DNA from: Gemmata palustris
GTDB lineage: Bacteria > Planctomycetota > Planctomycetia > Gemmatales > Gemmataceae
Assembly: GCF_017939745.1 (NCBI RefSeq)
Contig: NZ_JAGKQQ010000001.1
Coordinates: 1,488,001-1,552,000 of the forward strand
DNA length: 64,000 nt
Reading direction: 5' to 3'
The notes below the pieces were generated by a model. The model made no database searches. It worked only from the letters and a program-made list of their open reading frames with translations, and was not told where the DNA came from. A program made the translations under genes and the position numbers. Below, in pieces: positions 16,374 to 23,245 of this stretch (position 1 is its first letter; the number at the start of each line of letters is the position of its first letter).

Positions 16374-16540
16374 CGCTCACCCCCTTCCGCACCGAACAGG
16401 GGCGCGAGATCGGCGCACGACCAGCACCGAATACCGCCGTGACCGACCAGCGCGATCGCCCACGGGCACCAGATCCGCACGAGCGCCGGGTCGACGCCCA
16501 GCTCCTTCAGGTCCAGTTCGCTCACGTAATCTTCGGACAC
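16370..16540 (-). CDS. Small element protein, possible CxxC
   Basis: 56 residues, from GTG 16540, which has GGAGGAG 7 nt upstream; an ATG at 16606 lacks such a site. The sequence is acidic at the start (SEDYVSELDLKELGVDPALV) and has IRCWSCADLAPLFG with one CxxC. The stop overlaps the primase start (ATGA), so it is coupled to replication protein synthesis. No family recognised and no homologue in element B. Confidence 0.5.
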   Translation of the reverse strand: MSEDYVSELDLKELGVDPALVRIWCPWAIALVGHGGIRCWSCADLAPLFGAEGGER

Positions 16541-16619
16541 GGGTGCGCTCCTCCACGCGCGCACGGTCCCCGGGCCCGCCAACGGCAGGTCGGTTCCGCA
16601 CGGCACGTCGAATCGGTGG

Positions 16620-16937
16620 TTAGGCGGTTACGGTTTCGGTCCGCGGGTGCGAACCCGGTTCGGGTTCATGTGTGACGCGCTCGACGCGGAAGCTGCCGGG
16701 GCCGAACTCGCGGGTCATGAACCCGAGGAACAGGCGGTTCAGGTCCCGTCCTACCGCGGTGCCCGCGTCGATCACCACGACACGTTTCTTGGGGTCGAAC
16801 GCGTGTCCCGCGTCGAGCCGGGTTTGGGCCTCGCCGTGGAGCGCTTCGGCCCCGAGGATCGAGAGGATCAGGGTAGCCTCGACCTCGGCGGCCGGGATCT
16901 CGGATTGGAAGTGGTACCGGTACGCGTCACTCGACAT
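16620..16937 (-). CDS. Conserved element backbone protein (105 aa)
   Basis: 105 residues; the counterpart at 59050-59364 has 104 residues and is about three-quarters identical by eye. Both start MSSDxYRYHF and share ATLILSILGAEALHGEAQTR, VVVIDAGTAVGRDLNRLFLG and FMTREFGPGSFRVERV. Function is unknown; the alternating pattern suggests a small alpha/beta fold. It lies between the sigma-like gene and the primase in both elements, directly behind a promoter motif, so it is probably expressed strongly or early. It overlaps the end of the sigma-like gene by 11 bp. Confidence 0.7.
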   Translation of the reverse strand: MSSDAYRYHFQSEIPAAEVEATLILSILGAEALHGEAQTRLDAGHAFDPKKRVVVIDAGTAVGRDLNRLFLGFMTREFGPGSFRVERVTHEPEPGSHPRTETVTA

Positions 16938-17571
16938 CGCTCGTCCTCGCAGTGGCGGCCTTCCCCTGAAGAACTACCCCGGGCGCGCGCCGAGTGTCCG
17001 CGCGGGGCGCACAAAATAGTTCCAGCCCGGCCCCCGCGAACGCCGCGCGCAGGGACCCGAGGCGCCGGTACAGGGCCGTTCGGGATAATCCCAGGTGGCG
17101 CGCCGCGGCGGCCACGGGCCGGGTCTTGAGGGCCTCGGCCACGCGCCGGAGCGGCCCCGGCAGAGTCGCCAGCACGGCCGCGACGTCCAGGGACAGGGCG
17201 CGCGTGTGCTCGGCCCGTGGGCCGGATCCCGGGGCCGCGGGCTCGTCCGGGCCGTTGGGGCACCGGGCGGCCCGGAGCAGCGCGTCGAGGGACCGGGGCG
17301 CGTGTCGGGTGCGCCGCACCCGGGTGCGGAACGCGGTGGCCGCGGCGTGCCCCACGAGCATGCGCACGAACGCCCCGTGGTCCGGTTGGCGGTTCGGGTC
17401 GAAATGTTCGAGCCGGGACCACACGTGCAGCGCGAGGTCCTGTTCGAGGTCCGGTACGTCGGTGGGCGGGAGCCGGAACCGGTGCGCGAGTTGTCGGGCC
17501 TTGACGCGAATCAGGGCGCGCGTGGCGTCGTCGAGGGCGTGCTGGTGGGGGGGCTGGGGATCGGGATGCAC
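16927..17571 (-). CDS. Element-encoded sigma-70-like factor
   Basis: 214 residues. The first part (LIRVKARQLAHRFRLPPTDV, DLEQDLALHVWSRLEHFDPN, FVRMLVGHAAATAFRTRVRR) looks like sigma region 2. The last part (VAAVLATLPGPLRRVAEALK, ARHLGLSRTALYRRL) is a region-4-type HTH. It has only patchy similarity to the element B protein at 59539-60057, but the position and plan are the same. GTG 17571 gives an N-terminus as long as that of the B protein; no strong ribosome site is seen. It may direct RNA polymerase to the eight promoter-like motifs found here. A phage-type late regulator is the alternative. Confidence 0.6.
   Translation of the reverse strand: MHPDPQPPHQHALDDATRALIRVKARQLAHRFRLPPTDVPDLEQDLALHVWSRLEHFDPNRQPDHGAFVRMLVGHAAATAFRTRVRRTRHAPRSLDALLRAARCPNGPDEPAAPGSGPRAEHTRALSLDVAAVLATLPGPLRRVAEALKTRPVAAAARHLGLSRTALYRRLGSLRAAFAGAGLELFCAPRADTRRAPGVVLQGKAATARTSDVE
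16971..16999 (-). promoter_or_regulatory. Element promoter motif P2 (upstream of the 105-aa backbone gene)
   Basis: Minus strand: GGACAC, 17 nt, TAGTTC. The second box is 34 nt before ATG 16937. The motif lies within the last codons of the upstream sigma-like gene, which means the primase operon has its own start inside that gene. Confidence 0.55.
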
Positions 17572-17654
17572 AGTGTGTCCGGGGATCGGACCCGCCGCAT
17601 CCTGTACGCGGCGTATGGCCCCCGGCGGAGTTGCACGAAACCGCAAACGAAAAT

Positions 17655-17684
17655 CGGCGGTGCGCCCAAGTGGTTGCACCGCCG
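17655..17684 (-). terminator. Rho-independent terminator after cargo A
   Basis: Arms 17655-17663 and 17676-17684 (CGGCGGTGC and its complement) pair perfectly around 12 nt. On the minus strand the stem is followed by ATTTTCGTTT. It lies 60 bp downstream of the stop of the cargo gene 17745-18701 and before the sigma-like gene, so it separates the cargo operon from the backbone. Confidence 0.65.
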
Positions 17685-17744
17685 AGAGATGGAGTGAGGT
17701 AGAGACGTGTTGCCGTTGCACGAAATCACTGCAACTGCAACGCG

Positions 17745-18701
17745 CTATTCGCTCGGGCCGGCCGAGATCGGTCCCTGAAACGCCATCACGGCGTCCAGAT
17801 CGGCCGCCATGTCCCAGTACAGGTTCAGCTCTCGCGCGTCGGGATCATTAAAGCACCGGGTCACCTCGGGTTTGGACAACTCGACGGATCTCCCGAGTTG
17901 GGCCTTGGTCGGGCGCGGGAGCAGCGCCGGTTCCTTGGAAAGGCGGAGCGTCGCGAACGCGTGGCTCCGGGCCCGGCGCAGGAACTCGATCACTTCTGCG
18001 GTGAGTCGAGAGATCTTCTCGACCCGGCTCGCCCGTTTGGGGGGCGCCTTTTTCCGGACCGGTTCCGCGGCCGAGTCGACCACGTGCCCCTCGACCCGTT
18101 CCGTGTCAAAAGTGATTCCCTCGGGACCGAGCGCCGCGACCGAGTTCAGAGCCACGACCGGGTTCTCGGTCGCGCGGCCCCACGCGTGCGCCGCGCCCTC
18201 GGTCGGGAACAACAGGACGGCTCTGGGGTGGGTCGCGAGCGCCGCGGCGATCCGGGCCCGGGTCCCGTCGTACACGCACCGCACGAAGTACGCTTCGCGC
18301 CGGCGCCGGGCCCAGTTCGCGCTCCCCAGGTGCCACGCGTGGCCCGGCACCACTTCGGTGACGGGGCCGTGAATGCGCCCGGCCGCGCGGACCGCGCCGA
18401 GGACCGCACCGAGGTCGATGCGCCACTGCCGGAGTGCGTCCGGGTCGATGCGCACGGGTCCGCACGCGGGGCACGGGATGTACGCGTCCCGGGCGCCCGT
18501 CCGGGCGCTCGTCAGCCACTCGACGCGGCCCACGTACCCGGTCCCGCACTCGCGACACGGGGCGAACCCCGAGGGGGCCGTCGGGCGGAGCAGCCCAAGG
18601 GCGAAGACGCGCTCCCGGGCCGCACCGAGTGCGGGGGCCAACTGATCCTCGAAAAACACGGGCGGGTCCCTATCCAGCCGCTGCCACATCGCCGTCAGCA
18701 T
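17745..18701 (-). CDS. Unknown cargo protein A2 with zinc ribbon and C-terminal HTH
   Basis: 318 residues. A treble-clef or ribbon-type metal site is likely: CRECGTGYVG and, 25 residues on, CPACG. The middle (ALATHPRAVLLFPTEGAAHA) is alpha/beta-like. A basic linker (KKAPPKRASR) leads to a C-terminal helical part with an HTH pattern (KAQLGRSVELSKPEVTRCFN). The start overlaps the 3' end of the A1 gene by 32 bp, so both are one operon. No known family recognised. It could be a DNA- or RNA-binding half of a two-gene defence or toxin system, because it sits in the variable slot of the element. Confidence 0.6.
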   Translation of the reverse strand: MLTAMWQRLDRDPPVFFEDQLAPALGAARERVFALGLLRPTAPSGFAPCRECGTGYVGRVEWLTSARTGARDAYIPCPACGPVRIDPDALRQWRIDLGAVLGAVRAAGRIHGPVTEVVPGHAWHLGSANWARRRREAYFVRCVYDGTRARIAAALATHPRAVLLFPTEGAAHAWGRATENPVVALNSVAALGPEGITFDTERVEGHVVDSAAEPVRKKAPPKRASRVEKISRLTAEVIEFLRRARSHAFATLRLSKEPALLPRPTKAQLGRSVELSKPEVTRCFNDPDARELNLYWDMAADLDAVMAFQGPISAGPSE

Positions 18702-19851
18702 CGATCCCCCATCGGCGCAAGTACTTCTGAACGAGCTCGGCCCGGTTCGGGGGCAGGTTGCGCAGGCTGCAACTGCTCGGACACGCGACGTCGAGCGACA
18801 CCGCGGGCGGGTCGCTGCCGTCGAGGAACACGAACTCGAGGGTGACCATCGTGAGTTCGAGGTCGGTGAGCGGCACCCGGTCCTGGTTCAGGGCGTCGTC
18901 GAGGAGGCTGTGCGTGTCCCGGGGGAACCCCGGGTCCCCGGTGAAGCTCAGCTGGCGCTGCGAGTTCGGGTACCGGAGGCGCATGTGGCGGACCTCGGCG
19001 CGCACCCGGTCCGCGGGGTCCGTGTCGAGGTCGAACGCGCGGGGCTTGAGCTGGTCCAGGTGGTACGTCGGGCGCCGGGGCCACCGGGGCAGGTGCTCGA
19101 CGCCCAGGAACTGTTGGGCGAACAGGGCCTCGACCTTGGGCTTGGTCTTCGACGGGAGCTTGGCGAACGTCTCGAGCGTGCCCTCGCCCGGGTGGAACGC
19201 GAAGATGATCGGGAACGTGTGTCGGAACGTCCGGGGGACGAGCTCGCCGTCCCGGGTGTGGGCGGTCACGTTCTGGGCGAAGTCGTCGGGGTGCGCGAAC
19301 ACGTACTCGGTGCCCTTGCGGGTCATGTGTTCGACCGTGCAGTTGCGCCCGCGCCCCTCGGACAGGAGGAGCAGCGCCGAGAGCTCGCGCGCGAACCGGT
19401 CGAGGGCCCCGCGCGAGCCGTCGAGCGCGCCCGGGGGCAGGTCCCGGCGCTTGCGCCACCACGTGAGGCGCTCGACCTGGTGGATCCGCATGGCGCGCCC
19501 GATCACGTCCGGGTTCGCGACCCACGCGGCCATCGCGTGGTGATAGAGGGTCGCGTCGTCGGGCACGTCGGCCAGGGGCGCCGGGCCGTCGTCGAACTCG
19601 GCGGACTCGCGGATCGCGGCGAGCCCGGTGTCGCACGCGAGGTCAAAAACGGTGTGCAGGGCCGCCTCGATCGCGTCGACCTGGGCCGCCTCGAGGCCCT
19701 GGACCGCCGCGAGAACGGGGCGCGGGTCGCGCTTCTTGAGCTGGGCCCAGGGGATCGGAAGGTCCGTGTGGCCGAGGCGCTCGAAGAAGCGCCGGAGGAG
19801 GTCGTGGGGTACCATCCGGAGCACGGTCGGGATGGAAAACACGCGCGACAT
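18670..19851 (-). CDS. Unknown cargo protein A1
   Basis: 393 residues. The N-terminal half is helical (SIPTVLRMVPHDLLRRFFER, LEAAQVDAIEAALHTVFDLA, HAMAAWVANPDVIGRAMRIH). The second half has histidine/acid-rich strands (GTEYVFAHPDDFAQN, PIIFAFHPGEGTLETF) and a C-terminal cysteine pair (CPSSCSL). I recall similar undescribed proteins next to defence genes in other bacteria, but I cannot name a family. It is the first gene of the cargo A operon. No signal peptide or membrane helix; cytoplasmic. Confidence 0.6.
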   Translation of the reverse strand: MSRVFSIPTVLRMVPHDLLRRFFERLGHTDLPIPWAQLKKRDPRPVLAAVQGLEAAQVDAIEAALHTVFDLACDTGLAAIRESAEFDDGPAPLADVPDDATLYHHAMAAWVANPDVIGRAMRIHQVERLTWWRKRRDLPPGALDGSRGALDRFARELSALLLLSEGRGRNCTVEHMTRKGTEYVFAHPDDFAQNVTAHTRDGELVPRTFRHTFPIIFAFHPGEGTLETFAKLPSKTKPKVEALFAQQFLGVEHLPRWPRRPTYHLDQLKPRAFDLDTDPADRVRAEVRHMRLRYPNSQRQLSFTGDPGFPRDTHSLLDDALNQDRVPLTDLELTMVTLEFVFLDGSDPPAVSLDVACPSSCSLRNLPPNRAELVQKYLRRWGIDADGDVAAAG

Positions 19852-19904
19852 GTGGGGCCTCGGGGTGCGGGTCGTGGCGGTCGGGTCGTGTGCTGGGTGT
19901 GTAC

Positions 19905-19940
19905 ATCAGTTAACAGAACTAATATACACTAAATCCGCCC
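19905..19940 (-). promoter_or_regulatory. AT-rich promoter region of cargo A
   Basis: A short AT-rich stretch (TTAGTGTATATTAGTTCTG on the minus strand) in GC-rich DNA, 55-90 bp upstream of ATG 19851. It has no conserved upstream box of the element promoter family, so the cargo operon seems to be controlled differently from the backbone. Confidence 0.4.
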
Positions 19941-19961
19941 CGATGCGCGCACAAGGAAAAA

Positions 19962-20390
19962 TCACCCCGATCCGGACGAGCGGCGCAACTTCGCCCACAG
20001 CTTGCGCTGCCGGGCCCAGTCGGTGACTGCTGCCAGGGGTTGCAAATCGCGGAGCACGAACGGGTCCCGCCCGCGCGCGACCGGCGGCAGGAACAGGAGC
20101 GCCTCCTGAATGTCCGGGGCCAGGAGCGTGAGGTTCATGATCTGGGTCACGCGCGCCCGGGTCACGTGCCCGAGCCGGGCCAGCTCCGCGTAGTCGGTGA
20201 CCACGGCGTCCCGGATCAGGCCCTCGAACTTCAGGGCCAGGGCCATGAGTCGGGACACGCGCGGCACGCGCCCGGGCTCGGGCGCTCGCGGGGCCGGGCC
20301 CAGGCGCAACTCCTGGCGCCCGCCCCGGCCCCGGCGCGCGAAGTGGATCGCCCCCGATACCGTCAGCCTGGTCGATTCGTCGGTGCTCAT
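19962..20390 (-). CDS. KorB/ParB-like HTH protein downstream of recombinase
   Basis: 142 residues. The centre (DYAELARLGHVTRARVTQIM, then NLTLLAPDIQEALLFLP) is the HTH of KorB/ParB-type DNA-binding proteins, without the ParB nuclease part. The element B counterpart is 63342-63803, highly similar throughout. ATG overlaps the recombinase TGA (ATGA), so it is made together with the recombinase. In serine recombinase elements of many bacteria a small HTH protein of this type follows the recombinase; it may act as directionality factor or as repressor of the element. Which of these is unproven. Confidence 0.7.
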   Translation of the reverse strand: MSTDESTRLTVSGAIHFARRGRGGRQELRLGPAPRAPEPGRVPRVSRLMALALKFEGLIRDAVVTDYAELARLGHVTRARVTQIMNLTLLAPDIQEALLFLPPVARGRDPFVLRDLQPLAAVTDWARQRKLWAKLRRSSGSG

Positions 20391-21997
20391 GCCCGCTTCC
20401 CTCGTGGTTGTAGTTCGGTCTCACGCAGTTCGGCACTGAGGGCCTTGATCCCGGTGGGGCGGAACGTGACCGCCACGGTGCCCGCGGCCCCGTCGTAGTC
20501 CACCCGTTCGACCAACAGGTCGATGACGCGCCCCTGCTCGCGCGGGGTGAGCGAGCCCCAGACCGGGTCGAACGCGGACAGCGCGCGGGCCGCGTCGTCG
20601 TCGCTGACCAGCTGCCCGGTGGCGGTTCGGATGTCGTCGCGGACCCGTTTCACGCGCCCCTCGACGGCCCCGATGCGCTCGTGGAGCTCGGCCAGGCGCG
20701 CGACCAGCTCACCGTTGTCGTCCCCGGGGCGCAACTGCGTTGAGAGGCGCCGCACCTCGCCGTGCCACGCGCGCAGGTCCCGTTCGAGCCCGGCGGATTC
20801 GGCCCCGAGCGCCGCGACCCGGGCCTCGTCCTGGGACCGGGCCTGCGCGAGCACCTGGTGGAGCAGGGCCGGGTCGCGCCCGACGCCCCGGATGCGCTCG
20901 ACCACGAACGCTTCGAGGGGGCCGGCCGGAACGGTTTTGGTGGGGCACGTGGCGTGCCCGTTCTTCTGGGCCGAGGAGCACGCGTAATACCGGTAACGGC
21001 GGTTCTCCCCGCGCGTGGTGTGGGTCGGGGTCATGGCGGCCCCGCACGGCGTGCAGCGGAGGAGTCCCTTCAACAGCGCCCCGAACTGGTTGCGGACCGG
21101 TGCCCCGCCCGTGCGCCCGTTGCGCCGGAGCCGGTCCTGGACCCGCTCGAACACGCCCGGGTCCACGATCGCCGGGTGCTCGCCCGGGTGGACCTCGTCC
21201 TTGTACCGCACCTTGCCCGCGTACACCACGTTGGTGAGCAGGTTGTACACGTTCGTGCGGTCGAACGGTTTGCCCCCGCGCTCTGGTCCGCTGCGCGGGC
21301 ACCAGCGCTTGGCGCGCCAGCCCCGGCGCCCGAGCTCGGCGACCACGGGCAACAGGGACCCGTGCTCGAGGTACAAGGCGAAGATCTGCCGCACGCGCTC
21401 GGCCTCGTCGGGATTGACGGCGAGCTTGTACCCGTTCGGGTCGATGTCGTACCCGAGCACCGGGTGCCCCCCGGCCCACTTGCCCTTGCGCCGGGTGGCC
21501 GCGATCTTGTCGCGCGTGCGCTCCCCGATGATCTCGCGCTCGAACTGCGCGAAACTCAGGAGCACGTTCAACACGAGCCGGCCCATGCTCGAGGCGGTGT
21601 TGAACTGTTGCGTGACCGAAACGAACGCGACGTGGTGGTGCTCGAACGTGTGCATCATCTGGGCGAAGTCGAGCAGCGAGCGACTGAGCCGGTCCACCTT
21701 GTACACGACCACGCAGTCCACCTTCCCGTCCGCGATGTCGGCGAGGAGCCGGCGGAGCCCGGGTCGGTCCGTGTTGCCGCCCGTGAACCCGCCGTCGTCG
21801 TACCGGGTGCCGAGCACGACCCAGCCCTCGCCGGCCTGCGAGCGGACGAACGCCTCTCCGGCCTCGCGCTGGGCGTCGAGGGAGTTGAACTCCTGCTCGA
21901 GCCCCTCCTCGGTGGACTTGCGCGTGTAGAGCGCGCACCGGGTCAGGCGCACCGAGGCGCGGGGATATCCCTTGGGATTGGGAGCGGGGCGCGTCAT
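20387..21997 (-). CDS. Large serine recombinase (integrase) of element A
   Basis: 536 residues. Resolvase domain: RCALYTRKSTEEG with the catalytic serine in YTRKS, then DDGGFTGGNTDRPGLRRLLA, VVYKVDRLSRSLLDFAQMM and QFEREIIGERTRDKIAATRR. A recombinase domain follows (GGHPVLGYDIDPNGYKLAVN), then a zinc ribbon (LLRCTPCGAAM ... YYACSSAQKNGHATCPTK) and a long coiled coil. This is the enzyme for integration and excision of the element. ATG 21997 overlaps the DUF2924 stop (ATGA); the much longer upstream frame is out of register with DUF2924 and not coding-like. The catalytic residues look intact, so it may be active. Confidence 0.9.
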   Translation of the reverse strand: MTRPAPNPKGYPRASVRLTRCALYTRKSTEEGLEQEFNSLDAQREAGEAFVRSQAGEGWVVLGTRYDDGGFTGGNTDRPGLRRLLADIADGKVDCVVVYKVDRLSRSLLDFAQMMHTFEHHHVAFVSVTQQFNTASSMGRLVLNVLLSFAQFEREIIGERTRDKIAATRRKGKWAGGHPVLGYDIDPNGYKLAVNPDEAERVRQIFALYLEHGSLLPVVAELGRRGWRAKRWCPRSGPERGGKPFDRTNVYNLLTNVVYAGKVRYKDEVHPGEHPAIVDPGVFERVQDRLRRNGRTGGAPVRNQFGALLKGLLRCTPCGAAMTPTHTTRGENRRYRYYACSSAQKNGHATCPTKTVPAGPLEAFVVERIRGVGRDPALLHQVLAQARSQDEARVAALGAESAGLERDLRAWHGEVRRLSTQLRPGDDNGELVARLAELHERIGAVEGRVKRVRDDIRTATGQLVSDDDAARALSAFDPVWGSLTPREQGRVIDLLVERVDYDGAAGTVAVTFRPTGIKALSAELRETELQPRGKRA

Positions 21998-22485
21998 GCG
22001 ACACCTGCCTTGTTGAGCTTGAAGAAGTGAAACCCGTTGCAGTGCGAGCCGGTGACGGCCTTGGCCACGGCGCTGAGCGAGGGGAACACGCGCCCGTCGT
22101 ACTCGAACCCGGTGGCGAGCACCTTCACGTGAACGGTGGCGCCCTTGTACGCGCGGGTGATCACGCTCCCGGGCGGGGGGAGCCGGTCGTCGCTCGCGAA
22201 CCCGGTCTCGGGGGCGGCGGTTCGCGGGGCCGCGGACTCGGCCCGGTCCCGGGGCGGGATCACCCGCAGGTCCGCGTCCCGGGCCAGTTCCGCGGCCCGT
22301 GCCCGGGCCCGTTCCGACAGGTCGCCCTCGGCCAACATCTGGACGCGCCACGCGATCCGGCGCACGAGCCACGTGCGGTTCCCCGTGGTCGTGGGCTCTC
22401 CGAACACTTCGGCGTACCGCGCGCGCAGGTCCTTGGGCGTGAGCCGCCGAAGCGCGGCGAGTTCCTTGGCGACGTTGATCTCCAC
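21994..22485 (-). CDS. DUF2924 protein upstream of recombinase
   Basis: 163 residues. DUF2924 signature: ALRRLTPKDLRARYAEVFGE, NRTWLVRRIAWRVQMLAEGD, PGSVITRAYKGATVHVKVLA, FEYDGRVFPSLSAVAKAVTG and CNGFHFFKL. The C-terminal half is a RAMA/DUF4357-like DNA-binding module. DUF2924 genes are almost always directly upstream of a serine recombinase gene, as here. It probably binds DNA or the recombinase and sets specificity or direction; unproven. TGA overlaps the recombinase ATG. Confidence 0.9.
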   Translation of the reverse strand: MEINVAKELAALRRLTPKDLRARYAEVFGEPTTTGNRTWLVRRIAWRVQMLAEGDLSERARARAAELARDADLRVIPPRDRAESAAPRTAAPETGFASDDRLPPPGSVITRAYKGATVHVKVLATGFEYDGRVFPSLSAVAKAVTGSHCNGFHFFKLNKAGVA

Positions 22486-22530
22486 CCGCTATCTCCTCGA
22501 AAATCCTGGGAATCTCTGATTCCAGCGGTG

Positions 22531-22740
22531 TTAACCGCCGGTCCCAGTGACGCTCTTCCGAGGGCTCGCAGCAAGTCCATTCGGGGCCGATTCTGAAGGT
22601 TTTTCTGGGGTCAGAGGTGGATCGGTGGACGGCGCGAGGAGTTCCGAGCCGAGGCGCACGAGTCCGGTCGCGAGGAGGCACGCGAGCTCGCGGGTGCGCT
22701 CTTCGGGGGTGAGCGTGGCGGGGTTGCGGGTGGACGGCAT
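22531..22740 (-). CDS. Small ORF at the head of the recombinase operon
   Basis: 69 residues, with RTRELACLLATGLVRL in the middle, a short helix found in small proteins that precede DUF2924-recombinase pairs in diverse bacteria. The rest is proline- and serine-rich. ATG 22740 begins MPSTRNPATLTP; the first 11 codons are repeated at 26149 inside a direct repeat, where the rest of the gene is missing. First gene behind promoter motif P6. Confidence 0.6.
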   Translation of the reverse strand: MPSTRNPATLTPEERTRELACLLATGLVRLGSELLAPSTDPPLTPEKPSESAPNGLAASPRKSVTGTGG

Positions 22741-22802
22741 CGGGGCACCGGGTGGTTGGCCCCAGCGCCCTTCGCGTCGCGACCGGCGGGCTGGCGGGAG
22801 AA
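22709..22802. repeat. Direct repeat copy 1 (94 bp identical to 26118-26211)
   Basis: It spans the first 11 codons and upstream region of the small ORF and is identical to 26118-26211. Beyond 22802 the similarity continues at a lower level through the promoter motif to about 22990. It marks the left side of the segment carrying the WD40 gene. Confidence 0.85.
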
Positions 22803-22823
22803 TGAGGAAAAGTCTCTATCTGT

Positions 22824-22852
22824 TAATTACACCGAACGCGCTCGAAGTGTTC
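22824..22852 (-). promoter_or_regulatory. Element promoter motif P6 (recombinase operon)
   Basis: Minus strand: GAACAC, 17 nt, TAATTA. The second box is 84 nt before ATG 22740. Same spacing as P1-P5, P7 and P8; the -10-like box is of the TAATTA subtype shared with P5, P7 and P8. Confidence 0.55.
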
Positions 22853-23045
22853 AGAGAAGTGCGATCGAGGTAGTGATCGCCCGACGACCGTGGTCCACTC
22901 TCTCGGTGTCAACCAAACCCGAGTGGCGCAGGGAATAATTGCTGGAGGGGGTGTGCTCCGGGGTAGCCCCCGTCGGATGAGATGCTCAATACGGTGTGTC
23001 GGACCGACGCACGTTACGGCACCTCGGGAACCGGTCCCTCCCACG

Positions 23046-23218
23046 GTCGCGAGGTCTTCGCGGTGATCCGTCCCCTCCGAGAATTCATGTGCCGGGCGCT
23101 GGACGGCTCCCGGCTGAAGGACTGCGCCGACGAAGTCCTGCTCCGGCGGTTTGTGGCCGCGCGGCCGCCGGTACGACTTTTTGGCGCCCTCCGTCGTCTT
23201 GAGAGTGGATACTCTTGA
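23046..23218 (+). pseudogene. Remnant of an ECF sigma factor N-terminus
   Basis: The plus frame reads VIRPLREFMCRALDGSRLKD, then ADEVLLRRFVAARPPVRLFG ALRRLES, and stops. This matches the first ~50 residues of Gemmata-type ECF sigma factors (compare DGELVARFVDQRDELAFECL in the gene at 4054). The rest of the sigma domain is missing, and the WD40 gene starts 27 bp later with its own signal peptide. It suggests that this WD40 gene was once part of, or adjacent to, an ECF-WD40 gene. Short match, so moderate to low confidence. Confidence 0.35.
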
Positions 23219-23245
23219 GCGGTCGGATCTTTCGAGGAGGTTCAC

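Noticed and set aside
20387..22681. 764-codon version of the recombinase
   Set aside because: The upstream 228 codons overlap DUF2924 out of frame and are R/G/P-rich; the ATGA overlap at 21997 is the usual start.
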